Notes: generated by a model not told the origin, from the sequence alone. A stretch of 60,353 nucleotides of DNA from Pseudomonas sp. (GCF_030150285.1 NZ_JASLGE010000058.1:1-60353), one strand, 5' to 3'. Shown: positions 50,384 through 59,947, numbered from the stretch's first letter. A program made the numbers and translations.

Positions 50384-51130
50384 ATGGCAGGTCATTCTAA
50401 GTGGGCGAACATCAAGCACCGCAAAGAGCGTCAGGATGCCAAAAAAGGCAAAATTTTCACCAAGTGGATACGTGAACTGACCGTTGCTGCCCGCCAGGGT
50501 GGCGGTGATCCGAGTTCCAACCCGCGTCTGCGCTTGGCGCTGGACAAGGCCCTTGGGGCGAACATGAGCCGCGACATCATTGATCGTGCTGTGGCTCGGG
50601 GTGCTGGCGCTGCCGATACCGACGACATGGTCGAGTTGAGCTACGAAGGCTACGGTCCGGGTGGCGTTGCAGTAATGGTCGAGTGCATGACCGATAACCG
50701 TAATCGCACGGCAGCAGCGGTGCGTCATGCTTTTAGCAAGTGCGGCGGCAACCTGGGTACCGACGGTTCGGTGGCTTATCTGTTCGAGCGTAAGGGGCAG
50801 ATTTCCTATACGGCTGGCGTTGATGAGGATGCCTTGATGGAAGCGGCAATGGAGGCTGATGCCGACGATGTCGTAACCAATGAGGATGGCTCCATTGATG
50901 TCTTTACCTCCTTCTCCGGTTTTTATGCGGTGCGCAACGCGTTGGAAGCGGCAGGCTTCAAGCCGGCGGATGCAGAGATTGTCATGCTGCCAACCACCAG
51001 TGCCGAGCTTGATCTTGAGACGGCCGAAAAGGTACTCAAGCTGATTGATATGCTGGAAGACCTGGATGATGTGCAGAACGTGTACTCCAATGCCGAAATT
51101 CCTGATGCGGTGCTGGAACAACTCGCCTGA
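50384..51130 (+). CDS. pmpR: YebC/PmpR family transcriptional regulator
   Basis: A widespread protein; P. aeruginosa PmpR represses pqsR, and other members relieve ribosome stalling. The 248-residue protein begins MAGHSKWANIKHRKERQDAK and contains YEGYGPGGVAVMVECMTDNR. Full length. It lies between aspS and ruvC, the conserved place. The function in this strain is inferred from family only. Confidence 0.95.
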   Translation: MAGHSKWANIKHRKERQDAKKGKIFTKWIRELTVAARQGGGDPSSNPRLRLALDKALGANMSRDIIDRAVARGAGAADTDDMVELSYEGYGPGGVAVMVECMTDNRNRTAAAVRHAFSKCGGNLGTDGSVAYLFERKGQISYTAGVDEDALMEAAMEADADDVVTNEDGSIDVFTSFSGFYAVRNALEAAGFKPADAEIVMLPTTSAELDLETAEKVLKLIDMLEDLDDVQNVYSNAEIPDAVLEQLA

Positions 51131-51151
51131 TACCGTGCTCTGACCCTGGAG

Positions 51152-51196
51152 GCCGAAGGTGCATGCCGCAATGAACGCGGGCTGTGCACCTTCGGC
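51152..51196 (+). terminator. Stem-loop after pmpR
   Basis: Perfect 12-bp stem (GCCGAAGGTGCA / TGCACCTTCGGC) with a 21-base loop; the following TTCTGCCTTT is only moderately T-rich, so read-through to ruvC is likely. Confidence 0.55.
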
Positions 51197-51257
51197 TTCT
51201 GCCTTTAAGCTGTCCGGGTATGTGCCCGTGGGCGTCACTTCATAAGCTGCAGGCGTT

Positions 51258-51782
51258 ATGACTCTTATTCTTGGTATTGACCCAGGTTCGCGAATCACCG
51301 GTTATGGCGTGGTGCGAGACACCGGGCGTGGCTGCGTGTACGTCGCCTCGGGATGTATTCGCACGGGTAGCGGCGAGCTGCATGAACGATTACAGATTGT
51401 TTACCGTGGGGTGCGGGAGGTCATTCAGACTTACGGGCCGGTCACGATGGGGATCGAAAGAGTATTCATGGCCCGTAACGCTGACTCGGCGTTGAAGTTG
51501 GGCCAGGCCAGGGGGGCTGCCATAGTGGCGGGTGCCGAAGAAAGCCTGGAAATAGCCGAGTACTCTGCCACGCAGGTCAAGCAGGCGGTTGTCGGCACGG
51601 GCGGGGCAAACAAGGAGCAGGTGATGATGATGGTCATGCATTTGCTCAAGCTCACCTCCAAACCACAAATCGATGCATCGGATGCATTGGCAATCGCGCT
51701 GTGCCACGCGCATACGCGTTCAAGTTTGTTGCCCCATGGATTGGGTGCGGCGCGCAGTCGGAGTGGGCGACTACGTCTTTGA
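51258..51782 (+). CDS. ruvC: Holliday-junction resolvase RuvC
   Basis: It cuts Holliday junctions during recombination. The 174-residue protein has the acidic active site: Asp7 (ILGIDPGSRITGYG), Glu (MGIERVFMARNADSALKLGQ), and Asp residues in PQIDASDALAIALCHAH. Full length, start ATG at 51258. First gene of ruvCAB. Confidence 0.97.
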   Translation: MTLILGIDPGSRITGYGVVRDTGRGCVYVASGCIRTGSGELHERLQIVYRGVREVIQTYGPVTMGIERVFMARNADSALKLGQARGAAIVAGAEESLEIAEYSATQVKQAVVGTGGANKEQVMMMVMHLLKLTSKPQIDASDALAIALCHAHTRSSLLPHGLGAARSRSGRLRL

Positions 51783-51811
51783 AACATGCGGTTAACTATA
51801 ATTAAACATGC

Positions 51812-51847
51812 CGGCAAGGTTGCTTCTTAAATGAAGTGGCCTTGCCG
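51812..51847 (+). other. Stem-loop between ruvC and ruvA
   Basis: CGGCAAGG / CCTTGCCG outer stem with an inner GCTTC / GAAG pairing, 30 bases after ruvC. No long T-run. Possible attenuator or RNA processing site within ruvCAB. Confidence 0.45.
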
Positions 51848-51893
51848 TTCTACTTGTCAGCCGTTGATCTGGCCAGAGAAAAGGATCTGAAAC

Positions 51894-52502
51894 GTGATTG
51901 GACGCTTGCGCGGCACTCTGGCTGAAAAACAGCCGCCGCACCTGATTCTTGATGTAAATGGCTTGGGTTATGAGCTGGAAGTGCCGATGACGACGCTCTA
52001 TCGACTGCCTTCTGTTGGCGAGCCGCTGACTCTGCATACTCACCTGGTCGTTCGTGAAGACGCCCAGTTGCTCTATGGTTTTATTGGTAAGCGTGAGCGG
52101 GACTTCTTTCGTGAGCTGATTCGGCTTAACGGAGTGGGACCAAAACTGGCCTTGGCCTTGATGTCCAGTCTGGAGGTTGATGAGTTGGTGCGTTGCGTGC
52201 AGGCTCAGGACACGTCGGCCTTGACCAAAGTGCCAGGTGTGGGCAAAAAAACCGCCGAACGACTGTTGGTCGAACTCAAGGATCGCTTCAAGGCTTGGGA
52301 GCAGGTGCCCAGTATGTTTGCTTTGGTACCGAACCAACCGAGCGCACCAGAACCCGTGGCCAGTGCAGAAAGTGACGCGGTCAGTGCCCTGATTTCATTG
52401 GGCTATAAACCTCAGGAAGCGAGCAAGGCTGTTTCCGCCATCAAGGATAAGACCTTGAGCAGTGAGGACATGATTCGTAGGGCCCTTAAGGGAATGATTT
52501 AA
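51894..52502 (+). CDS. ruvA: Holliday-junction DNA-binding protein RuvA
   Basis: It binds the four-way junction and loads RuvB. The 202-residue protein starts MIGRLRGTLAEKQPPHLILD and has two helix-hairpin-helix motifs (RLNGVGPKLALALMS and KVPGVGKKTAERLLVELKD). GTG start at 51894. The stop codon is directly followed by the GTG of ruvB. Confidence 0.97.
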   Translation: MIGRLRGTLAEKQPPHLILDVNGLGYELEVPMTTLYRLPSVGEPLTLHTHLVVREDAQLLYGFIGKRERDFFRELIRLNGVGPKLALALMSSLEVDELVRCVQAQDTSALTKVPGVGKKTAERLLVELKDRFKAWEQVPSMFALVPNQPSAPEPVASAESDAVSALISLGYKPQEASKAVSAIKDKTLSSEDMIRRALKGMI

Positions 52503-53561
52503 GTGATTGAAGCTGATCGTTTGATAGCCGCCTCCAGCGGACGGGACAGGGAAGAGGTTCAGGACCGTGCAATCCGCCCTTTGAGTCTGGCCGACTACAT
52601 TGGCCAGCCAACCGTGCGCGAGCAGATGGAGCTTTTCATTCAGGCCGCTCGCGGGCGTTCGGAATCGCTGGATCACACGCTGATCTTTGGTCCTCCCGGC
52701 TTGGGCAAGACCACGCTGGCCAACATCATTGCCCAGGAAATGGGGGTATCGATCAAGAGCACGTCGGGCCCCGTGTTGGAGCGCCCGGGCGACCTGGCGG
52801 CCTTGCTGACCAATCTTGAGCCGCACGATGTGTTGTTCATTGACGAAATTCACCGTCTTTCGCCCATTGTTGAAGAAGTGTTGTACCCGGCCATGGAGGA
52901 TTTTCAGCTCGACATCATGATTGGCGAAGGGCCGGCTGCGCGCTCGATCAAGCTTGATTTGCCGCCGTTTACGCTGGTGGGCGCGACGACTCGTGCCGGG
53001 ATGCTGACCAATCCCTTGCGTGATCGCTTCGGGATTGTTCAGCGGCTGGAGTTTTACAGCACCGCTGATCTGGCTACGATTGTCAGTCGTTCGGCCGGTA
53101 TTTTTGGTTTGCCGCTGGACCCAGAAGGGGCTTTCGAGATTGCCCGCAGAGCCCGGGGGACGCCGCGAATCGCGAACCGTCTGCTGAGGCGTGTGCGTGA
53201 CTTTGCCGAAGTGCGGGCCAAAGGGCACATTACCAAGTCGGTGGCGGACCTTGCACTGAACCTGCTGGATGTGGATGAACATGGCTTCGATCACCAGGAC
53301 CGGCGCTTGCTGCTGACCATGATCGAGAAATTTGATGGCGGGCCGGTCGGTGTCGACAGCCTGGCTGCCGCGATTAGCGAAGAGCGTCATACGATCGAGG
53401 ATGTGCTGGAGCCGTATCTGATCCAGCAGGGCTATATCATGCGCACGCCACGTGGGCGTGTAGTGACACGTCACGCGTATTTGCACTTCGGTTTGAATAT
53501 CCCGTCGCGTCTGGGGGATATGCCGCTGGCAGACGATTTTTTGACTGTGGGTGGTGACTAA
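52503..53561 (+). CDS. ruvB: Holliday-junction branch migration ATPase RuvB
   Basis: A hexameric AAA+ motor. The 352-residue protein has Walker A (FGPPGLGKTTLANI), Walker B (VLFIDEIHRL), sensor 1 (LVGATTRAGMLTNPLRDRFG) and the C-terminal winged helix (QGYIMRTPRGRVVTRHAYLH). GTG start, zero-base gap to ruvA. Confidence 0.98.
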   Translation: MIEADRLIAASSGRDREEVQDRAIRPLSLADYIGQPTVREQMELFIQAARGRSESLDHTLIFGPPGLGKTTLANIIAQEMGVSIKSTSGPVLERPGDLAALLTNLEPHDVLFIDEIHRLSPIVEEVLYPAMEDFQLDIMIGEGPAARSIKLDLPPFTLVGATTRAGMLTNPLRDRFGIVQRLEFYSTADLATIVSRSAGIFGLPLDPEGAFEIARRARGTPRIANRLLRRVRDFAEVRAKGHITKSVADLALNLLDVDEHGFDHQDRRLLLTMIEKFDGGPVGVDSLAAAISEERHTIEDVLEPYLIQQGYIMRTPRGRVVTRHAYLHFGLNIPSRLGDMPLADDFLTVGGD

Positions 53562-53700
53562 ATAAGCACTGGGTGGTCGATTTTTTCTGCGTTTGTGTGG
53601 TCACACGTACTGGCGTTGAAAATCTTCAGTCATTAAGCCTCGGAAGTGTAAAAAAACAATGGGTTGGCGGATTGGCAACCTGAGGAGTAAGCACTAGAGT

Positions 53701-54168
53701 ATGCGCGCGCAAAACAGGCTTGAGCCGTTCGCACATCGTTGTCGCGTTTATTACGAGGACACGGATGCGGGTGGCGTCGTGTATTACGTCAATTACCTGA
53801 AATTTATGGAGCGGGCTCGAACCGAAAGGCTGCGGGAATTGGGGTTTTCTCAATCCGCACTGGCAGGCGAGAACCTGTTGTTTGTCGTGCATTCCAGCGA
53901 GGCACGCTACTACGCGCCGGCGCGACTGGACGACGAGCTGTCAGTGAGTGCACAAGTAATAGAACTTAACCGCGCCAGTTTGCGTTTCAAGCAGCAGGTC
54001 TGGCGCGTTGCGGATGCAACGCTGCTCTGTGAAGGGCAGTTTTTGGTGGCCTGTGTGCGCGCCGATAGTTTTAAACCCCGGGCCATTCCCGAAGCTTTAC
54101 GTGCGGCCTTTGCCGACGTGAGCGGCGCGGGTAAACATTTAGAGCAGGAGATAAAGCGTGGAAGCTAA
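53701..54168 (+). CDS. ybgC: Tol-Pal-associated acyl-CoA thioesterase YbgC
   Basis: A hot-dog-fold thioesterase. The 155-residue protein has the active-site stretch YYEDTDAGGVVYYVNYLKFM. It overlaps tolQ by 11 bases, so it is the first gene of the tol-pal operon. AGGAG lies 15 bases upstream of the ATG, which is a long spacing. Confidence 0.95.
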   Translation: MRAQNRLEPFAHRCRVYYEDTDAGGVVYYVNYLKFMERARTERLRELGFSQSALAGENLLFVVHSSEARYYAPARLDDELSVSAQVIELNRASLRFKQQVWRVADATLLCEGQFLVACVRADSFKPRAIPEALRAAFADVSGAGKHLEQEIKRGS

Positions 54169-54853
54169 CGTCGTCGACCATTCCTCCATGTGGAGCTTGG
54201 TCAGCAATGCCAGCATTGTTGTGCAGTTGGTAATGTTGACCCTGCTGGCCGCATCGGTTACCTCGTGGGTCTTGATTTTTCAGCGCAGCACCATGCTGCG
54301 CGCTGGTCGACGGGCTCTGGAAAGCTTTGAAGAGCGTTTCTGGTCAGGTATCGATTTGTCAAAGCTGTACCGTCAGGCGGGTAGCAACCCAGATCCCGAC
54401 TCAGGTGTAGAACAGATTTTCCGTGCAGGCTTCAAAGAGTTCTCGCGCCTGCGTCAGCAGCCAGGTGTTGATCCTGAGGCTGTCATGGAAGGTGTGGCGC
54501 GTGCCATGCGTGTCGCCATTTCCCGCGAAGAAGAAAAGCTTGAGCAAAGCCTGCCATTCTTGGCCACCGTAGGCTCCGTCAGCCCATACATCGGTCTGTT
54601 TGGTACTGTCTGGGGGATCATGAACTCCTTCCGTGGCCTGGCCACTGCCCAGCAGGCCACGCTTGCAACCGTGGCACCCGGTATTGCAGAGGCACTGATC
54701 GCTACCGCCATCGGGCTGTTTGCAGCTATTCCCGCCGTGATTGCTTACAACCGTTTTGCAGCCCGTAGCGAAACACTGATCAGCCGCTACTACACCTTCG
54801 CCGATGAGTTCCAGGCGATCCTGCACCGCAAAGTGCACACCAGCGAAGACTAA
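54158..54853 (+). CDS. tolQ: Tol-Pal system protein TolQ
   Basis: An inner-membrane proton-channel component that powers TolA with TolR and is needed for outer-membrane constriction. The 231 residues have three helices (about 18-40, 135-160, 170-195; VSPYIGLFGTVWGIMNSF is the conserved channel part). GTG start inside the end of ybgC. Confidence 0.97.
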   Translation: MEANVVDHSSMWSLVSNASIVVQLVMLTLLAASVTSWVLIFQRSTMLRAGRRALESFEERFWSGIDLSKLYRQAGSNPDPDSGVEQIFRAGFKEFSRLRQQPGVDPEAVMEGVARAMRVAISREEEKLEQSLPFLATVGSVSPYIGLFGTVWGIMNSFRGLATAQQATLATVAPGIAEALIATAIGLFAAIPAVIAYNRFAARSETLISRYYTFADEFQAILHRKVHTSED

Positions 54854-54867
54854 GCAGGTATTTTCCA

Positions 54868-55329
54868 ATGGCTTTAATCGCTCGAGCGCGCAAAAAGCGC
54901 AAGCCGGTTGCCGAGATGAACGTAGTGCCCTACATCGACGTGATGCTGGTGCTGCTGGTCATCTTCATGGTGACCGCCCCGATGCTCAACCAAGGGGTGA
55001 AGGTTGATTTGCCCAAGGTCTCCAGCGAGGCCTTGCCGCAAGATAACAACACGCAGGTCCTGACTATTTCGATCAAGGCTGACAAGACCTATTTCTGGAA
55101 CCTTGGCAGTGAAGTCGATACTGAAAAGCAGATGGACAAGGCCATGACATTGCCGCAGATGACGGATGCCGTGACTAAGATCATTCGCGCAGGCAATGAA
55201 GGCGGTAAGCAGACCCAAGTATTTATTCGCGGAGACAAAACCGTGGATTACGGTGCTGTGATGGGTGCCATGGGCGGCCTGCAGAAAGCCGGGGTCGGTA
55301 ATGTTGGCTTGATAACCGAGGCTCCCTGA
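54868..55329 (+). CDS. tolR: Tol-Pal system protein TolR
   Basis: Partner of TolQ; 153 residues with one N-terminal helix containing the proton-carrying Asp (YIDVMLVLLVIFMVTAPM) and a periplasmic ExbD-type domain (QVFIRGDKTVDYGAVMGAM). Its stop and the tolA start share one base (TGATG). Confidence 0.97.
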   Translation: MALIARARKKRKPVAEMNVVPYIDVMLVLLVIFMVTAPMLNQGVKVDLPKVSSEALPQDNNTQVLTISIKADKTYFWNLGSEVDTEKQMDKAMTLPQMTDAVTKIIRAGNEGGKQTQVFIRGDKTVDYGAVMGAMGGLQKAGVGNVGLITEAP

Positions 55330-56462
55330 TGCGCGAACAGCGGGAGCCGTCCGCCTCTGAAAACTATTTTTGGCCTACAGTTTGGGCGGTAGCGCTGCAC
55401 GTTCTGATTTTTGGCATGCTGTTCGCCAGCTTTGCCATGACGCCGGAATTGCCACCCTCCAAGCCGATTGTTCAAGCCACTTTGTACCAGTTGAAGTCCA
55501 AAAGTCAGGCAACCACCCAGACCAATCAGAAGATTGCAGGTGAAGCCAAGAAAACGGCTGCACGCCAGACCGAAGTCGAGCAACTGGAGCAAAAGAAGGT
55601 TGAGCAGGAAGCGGTAAAGGCTGCGGAACAAAAGAAAGAAGAGGCTGCCGAAAAAGCAGCTGAGGCCAAGAAGGCCGACGAAGCCAAGGCGAGCGAAGCC
55701 AAAAAGGCGGACGAGGCTAAAAAGGCTGAAGAGGCTAAAAAAGCCGATGAGGCCAAGAAAGCTGACGATGCTAAAAAGGCGACTGAAGCTAAAAAGGCCG
55801 AAGAGAAAAAGCTCGCGGACATAGCCAAGAAAAAGTCCGAGGAGGAGGCCAAGAAGGCCGCGGAAGAAGAAGCCAAGAAAAAGGCCGCTGAAGACGCCAA
55901 GAAAAAAGCAGCAGAGGATGCGAAGAAGAAAGCCGCGGATGATGCCAAGAAGGCCGCCGAGGATGCCAAGAAAAAAGCTGTAGCAGACGAAGCGAAGAAG
56001 AAAGCCGCCGAAGATGCCAAGAAAAAGGCTGCTGCCGATGCTGCGAAGAAAAAAGCCGTAGAAGCCGCGCGTAAATCGACCGAAGACAAAAAGGCGCAAG
56101 CGCTGGCTGATTTGCTTTCTGATACGCCGCAACGCCAGCAAGCGTTGGCGGATGAGCAAGGTGATCAGGTCGCCGGTAGTTTCGATGATCTGATTCGCGC
56201 TCGGGCAGCAGAGGGGTGGGCACGCCCACCTTCAGCTCGCAAGAATATGACTGTGGTACTGCAAATTGGCATGTTGCCAGATGGCACGGTAACGTCAGTG
56301 ACGGTTTCCAAGTCCAGCGGTGATGGGCCGTTTGATAGCTCGGCGGTAGCAGCGGTCAAGAATATTGGTCGTTTAACGGAAATGCAGGGTATGAAACCCA
56401 GCGATTTTAATCCTTATCGGTCATTCAAGATGACATTCACACCTGAGGATCTAGCCTTGTGA
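55329..56462 (+). CDS. tolA: Tol-Pal system protein TolA
   Basis: It spans the periplasm from the inner membrane to Pal/TolB. The 377-residue protein has one N-terminal helix (VWAVALHVLIFGMLFASFAM), a long Lys/Ala/Glu coiled region (about residues 60-255, made of repeats such as KKADEAKKAEEAKK and AAEDAKKKA) and a C-terminal globular domain (SVTVSKSSGDGPFDSSAV). The repeat region is prone to length variation. It overlaps tolB by four bases. Confidence 0.96.
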   Translation: MREQREPSASENYFWPTVWAVALHVLIFGMLFASFAMTPELPPSKPIVQATLYQLKSKSQATTQTNQKIAGEAKKTAARQTEVEQLEQKKVEQEAVKAAEQKKEEAAEKAAEAKKADEAKASEAKKADEAKKAEEAKKADEAKKADDAKKATEAKKAEEKKLADIAKKKSEEEAKKAAEEEAKKKAAEDAKKKAAEDAKKKAADDAKKAAEDAKKKAVADEAKKKAAEDAKKKAAADAAKKKAVEAARKSTEDKKAQALADLLSDTPQRQQALADEQGDQVAGSFDDLIRARAAEGWARPPSARKNMTVVLQIGMLPDGTVTSVTVSKSSGDGPFDSSAVAAVKNIGRLTEMQGMKPSDFNPYRSFKMTFTPEDLAL

Positions 56463-57760
56463 TTAAATTTTTTCGAGGACTGCTAGTTGTCTTCTGCTGT
56501 TTGGCGGGGATGGCGGTAGCAGATGAAAAGAACATTCTGGTCACCAGTGGCAGTGACCGGGCGGTGCCGATTGCCGTAGTACCCTTCGGTTGGCAGGGGG
56601 GCTCTGTTCTGCCGGACGATTTGGCCGAAATCATCGGTAATGACTTGCGTAACTCGGGCTATTACACGCCGATCCCCAAGCAAAACATGATCAGCTTGCC
56701 GACCCAGGCCAGCGAAATCATTTTCCGTGACTGGAAAGCTTTGGGCGCGCAATACGTGATGGTGGGCAATATTGTTCCTGCTGGTGGTCGTCTGCAGGTG
56801 CAGTATGCGCTGTACAACGTTTCCACCGAACAGCCGGTCATGACCGGCAGCGTGTCGGGTACGGCTGAGCAGTTGCGTGACATGGCACACTACATCTCCG
56901 ATCAGGCGTTTGAAAAACTGACCGGTATCAAAGGTGCTTTCTCAACCCGTTTGCTCTATGTGACGGCTGAGCGCGCAAGTGCCACCAACACCCGCTACAC
57001 CCTGCAACGTTCGGACTACGATGGCGCGCGGGCCGTGACGCTGTTGCAATCGCGCGAGCCTATCCTGTCGCCGCGTTTTGCACCCGATGGCAAGCACATC
57101 GCCTATGTCTCGTTCGAGCAGAAGCGTCCGCGTATCTTTGTCCAGAACATTGATACAGGCCGTCGTGAGCAGGTGACTAACTTTGAAGGCCTCAACGGTG
57201 CGCCAGCCTGGTCGCCAGATGGTTCGAAGCTGGCGTTTGTATTGTCCAAAGATGGCAACCCGGACATTTACGTGATGAACATGGCTTCGCGCCAACTCAC
57301 CCGCGTAACCAATGGCCCAGGTATCAACACCGAGCCTTTCTGGGGTAAGGACGGTTCGACCATCTACTTCACGTCTGATCGGGGCGGCAAGCCACAGGTC
57401 TACAAGACCACCATTGGCAGTGGTGCTGCGGAACGCGTAACCTTTATCGGTAACTACAATGCGAATCCGAAGCTTTCTGCGGATGAAAAGACACTGGTCA
57501 TGATTCACCGTCAGGATGGTTTCACCAATTTCCGTGTTGCAGCGCAAGATTTGCAGCGTGGCAGCGTGAAAATTCTCACAGATACTAACCTTGATGAGTC
57601 AGCCACTGTTGCGCCCAACGGCACCATGGTAATCTACGCCACCCGCCAGCAGGGCCGGGGAGTCTTGATGCTCGTGTCCATTAACGGACGCGTAAGGCTC
57701 CCTCTTCCTACCGCTCAAGGCGAAGTCAGAGAACCTTCCTGGTCCCCTTACCTGAACTGA
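56459..57760 (+). CDS. tolB: Tol-Pal system periplasmic protein TolB
   Basis: A periplasmic beta-propeller that binds Pal. The 433-residue protein has a signal peptide (GLLVVFCCLAGMAVA), an N-terminal TolB domain (VPFGWQGGS) and propeller repeats (PAWSPDGSKLAFVLSKDGNP, ISPRFAPDGKHIAYVS-like). GTG at 56459 overlaps the tolA stop (GTGA). Confidence 0.97.
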   Translation: MIKFFRGLLVVFCCLAGMAVADEKNILVTSGSDRAVPIAVVPFGWQGGSVLPDDLAEIIGNDLRNSGYYTPIPKQNMISLPTQASEIIFRDWKALGAQYVMVGNIVPAGGRLQVQYALYNVSTEQPVMTGSVSGTAEQLRDMAHYISDQAFEKLTGIKGAFSTRLLYVTAERASATNTRYTLQRSDYDGARAVTLLQSREPILSPRFAPDGKHIAYVSFEQKRPRIFVQNIDTGRREQVTNFEGLNGAPAWSPDGSKLAFVLSKDGNPDIYVMNMASRQLTRVTNGPGINTEPFWGKDGSTIYFTSDRGGKPQVYKTTIGSGAAERVTFIGNYNANPKLSADEKTLVMIHRQDGFTNFRVAAQDLQRGSVKILTDTNLDESATVAPNGTMVIYATRQQGRGVLMLVSINGRVRLPLPTAQGEVREPSWSPYLN

Positions 57761-57815
57761 CGTGGTGATAGCTGTACGTTGCACATAACACTTGGGGTTC
57801 ATTAGGAGTTTTACG

Positions 57816-58316
57816 ATGGAAATGCTGAAGTTTGGTAAATTTGCTGCGCTGGCACTGGCCATGGCTGTAGCTGTAGGTTGCTCGTCCAAAGGCGGCGACA
57901 ATGCCGGTGAAGGCGCTGCTGTTGATCCAAACGCCGGTTACGGCGCAAACACAGGCGCTGTTGATGGTTCCCTGAGCGAAGAAGCTGCTCTGCGCGCCAT
58001 CACTGTTTTCTACTTCGAATACGACAGCTCGGACCTGAAACCAGAAGCCATGCGCGCACTGGACGTTCACGCTAAAGACTTGAAAGCCAACGGCGCTCGC
58101 GTTGTTCTGGAAGGTAACACTGACGCCCGTGGTACTCGTGAGTACAACATGGCACTGGGCGAGCGTCGTGCGAAAGCCGTTCAACGCTACCTGGTACTGC
58201 AAGGCGTTTCTCCAGCACAACTGGAGCTGGTGTCCTACGGTAAAGAGCGTCCAATCGCTACTGGCAACGACGAGCAGTCGTGGGCTCAGAACCGTCGCGT
58301 CGAACTGCGTAAGTAA
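57816..58316 (+). CDS. pal: Peptidoglycan-associated lipoprotein Pal (OprL)
   Basis: An outer-membrane lipoprotein that binds peptidoglycan and TolB. The 166-residue protein has a lipobox (AVAVGCSSK, Cys about 22) and an OmpA-like domain (FYFEYDSSDLKPEA, RRAKAVQRYLVLQGV, NRRVELRK). The ATG at 57816 has TTAGGAG upstream. Codon use is biased, fitting an abundant protein. Confidence 0.97.
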   Translation: MEMLKFGKFAALALAMAVAVGCSSKGGDNAGEGAAVDPNAGYGANTGAVDGSLSEEAALRAITVFYFEYDSSDLKPEAMRALDVHAKDLKANGARVVLEGNTDARGTREYNMALGERRAKAVQRYLVLQGVSPAQLELVSYGKERPIATGNDEQSWAQNRRVELRK

Positions 58317-58322
58317 TTCGTC

Positions 58323-59135
58323 ATGCGAACGTGCCGCCGTGCTGTAACTATTCTGACTCTCAGCCTCATGCCGCTAGCGGCATGGGCTGCGGTTCCTGTG
58401 GTCGATGACAACTCTGGCAATAGCGGGGGGAGTTATCCATCACCGGGTTATGGTGCGAGCGGCGCCTATGCCGGGGGAGGGGTTTCGACCCCTGTCTCGG
58501 CACAGGGCGAGCTGTTCAACCAGCTGCAACAAATGCAGGATCAGATCTCACGCCAACAGGGTGTGATCGAAGTTTTGCAAAATGATATTTCACGCATGAA
58601 GCAAGAAAGCCTGGAGCGATACCAGGAACTTGATCGGCGTATTGGTACGGGCGCTCCTGCAGCTGCCGCACCTGATAATTCTGCTGCCGGTGGTGCTGCT
58701 GCCGCCGGTAATACTGCAGCGCCTGCACCTCAGGCTGCTGCTAGCTCGGAACCGGGTGATCCAGTGAAAGAAAAGCTCTACTACGATGCTGCTTTCGACT
58801 TGATCAAAGCCAAGGATTTCGACAAAGCCAGTCAGGCCTTTGCGGCCTTTCTGCGCAAATACCCAAACAGCCAATACGCGGGTAATGCCCAGTACTGGTT
58901 GGGTGAAGTGAGTTTGGCCAAAGGCGACCTGCAAGGTGCTGGTCAGGCCTTCGCCAAAGTGAGCCAGCTATATCCCAAGCACGCCAAAGTGCCGGATTCG
59001 CTCTACAAGCTGGCTGACGTAGAGCGCCGTCTGGGCCATACCGACAAAGTAAAAGGTATCTTGCAACAGGTTGTTGCACAGTACCCTGGCACGTCGGCGG
59101 CACAGTTGGCCCAGCGCGATTTGCAGCGCATGTAA
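58323..59135 (+). CDS. cpoB: Cell division coordinator CpoB (YbgF)
   Basis: A periplasmic protein that coordinates Tol with septal peptidoglycan synthesis. The 270-residue protein has a signal peptide (TILTLSLMPLAAWA), a coiled coil (LFNQLQQMQDQISRQQGVIE), a Pro/Ala/Gly linker, and a C-terminal TPR domain (AFAAFLRKYPNSQYAGNAQY). It follows pal after six bases. Confidence 0.95.
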   Translation: MRTCRRAVTILTLSLMPLAAWAAVPVVDDNSGNSGGSYPSPGYGASGAYAGGGVSTPVSAQGELFNQLQQMQDQISRQQGVIEVLQNDISRMKQESLERYQELDRRIGTGAPAAAAPDNSAAGGAAAAGNTAAPAPQAAASSEPGDPVKEKLYYDAAFDLIKAKDFDKASQAFAAFLRKYPNSQYAGNAQYWLGEVSLAKGDLQGAGQAFAKVSQLYPKHAKVPDSLYKLADVERRLGHTDKVKGILQQVVAQYPGTSAAQLAQRDLQRM

Positions 59136-59154
59136 GCCATACGAAGCTTTCATC

Positions 59155-59183
59155 GAGAAACCCGCGCTTGTCGCGGGTTTTTT
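59155..59183 (+). terminator. tol-pal operon terminator
   Basis: Stem AAACCCGCG / CGCGGGTTT with TTTTT, 20 bases after cpoB. Confidence 0.9.
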
Positions 59184-59298
59184 CGTTAGAATCCACGCCC
59201 TTTTATGAAATACGCTCTTCTGAGTCCTGCGAGTGCAGATTCTTAAGAGTGCCTGACGGAGGCGGACAGCCTGTTTAGCTGTTACGCCCGTGGCGGAT

Positions 59299-59946
59299 AT
59301 GCAAGACACATTGAGAATTACCGAAGTTTTTTACTCTTTGCAGGGTGAAACGCGAACGGCTGGCCTGCCCACCGTTTTTGTACGTCTGACGGGCTGCCCT
59401 TTGCGCTGCCAGTATTGCGACAGTGCCTACGCCTTCAGTGGCGGCACCGTGCGCTCCCTCGACAGCATTCTTGAGCAAGTGGCCGATTTTCGTCCGCGCT
59501 ACGTGTGCGTGACGGGTGGCGAGCCCTTGGCGCAGCCTAATGCCATTCCATTGCTTAAGCAGCTTTGCGACGCGGGTTACGACGTCTCGATCGAGACCAG
59601 TGGTGCGCTGGATATTTCGGCTGTCGACCCACGGGTCAGTCGTGTGCTCGATCTGAAAACACCAGGCTCCAAAGAGTCCCATCGCAACCTCTACGAAAAC
59701 ATCGCGTTGTTGACGCCGCATGATCAGGTCAAGTTCGTGATCTGCTCGCGCGAGGACTACGACTGGGCGGTGTCCAAGCTGATTGAATACGGCTTGGAGC
59801 GACGCGCCGGTGAAGTGCTGTTTTCGCCGAGCCATCACGATCTGGCGGCCCGTGACCTGGCCGACTGGATTGTCGCGGACAACTTGCCTGTACGTTTGCA
59901 AATGCAACTGCACAAATATCTTTGGAATGACGAGCCGGGGCGCTGA
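59299..59946 (+). CDS. queE: 7-carboxy-7-deazaguanine synthase
   Basis: A radical SAM enzyme of queuosine synthesis that turns 6-carboxytetrahydropterin into CDG. The 215-residue protein has the cluster motif GCPLRCQYCDSAY (Cys33, Cys37, Cys40), TGGEPLAQPNAI and SIETSGALD. A GTG at 59290 is in frame; the ATG at 59299 gives the usual N-terminus MQDTLRITE. Its stop is two bases before the queC start. Confidence 0.95.
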   Translation: MQDTLRITEVFYSLQGETRTAGLPTVFVRLTGCPLRCQYCDSAYAFSGGTVRSLDSILEQVADFRPRYVCVTGGEPLAQPNAIPLLKQLCDAGYDVSIETSGALDISAVDPRVSRVLDLKTPGSKESHRNLYENIALLTPHDQVKFVICSREDYDWAVSKLIEYGLERRAGEVLFSPSHHDLAARDLADWIVADNLPVRLQMQLHKYLWNDEPGR

Positions 59947-59947
59947 A

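Noticed and set aside
55650..56090. Repeats in tolA considered as a tandem repeat element or CRISPR-like array
   Set aside because: They are imperfect coding repeats of the TolA coiled region, without spacers.
55248..56159. Hydrophobic Phe/Leu-rich minus-strand frame of 303 codons
   Set aside because: Complement of the Lys/Ala/Glu repeats of TolA; the apparent membrane protein is an artefact of the repeat.
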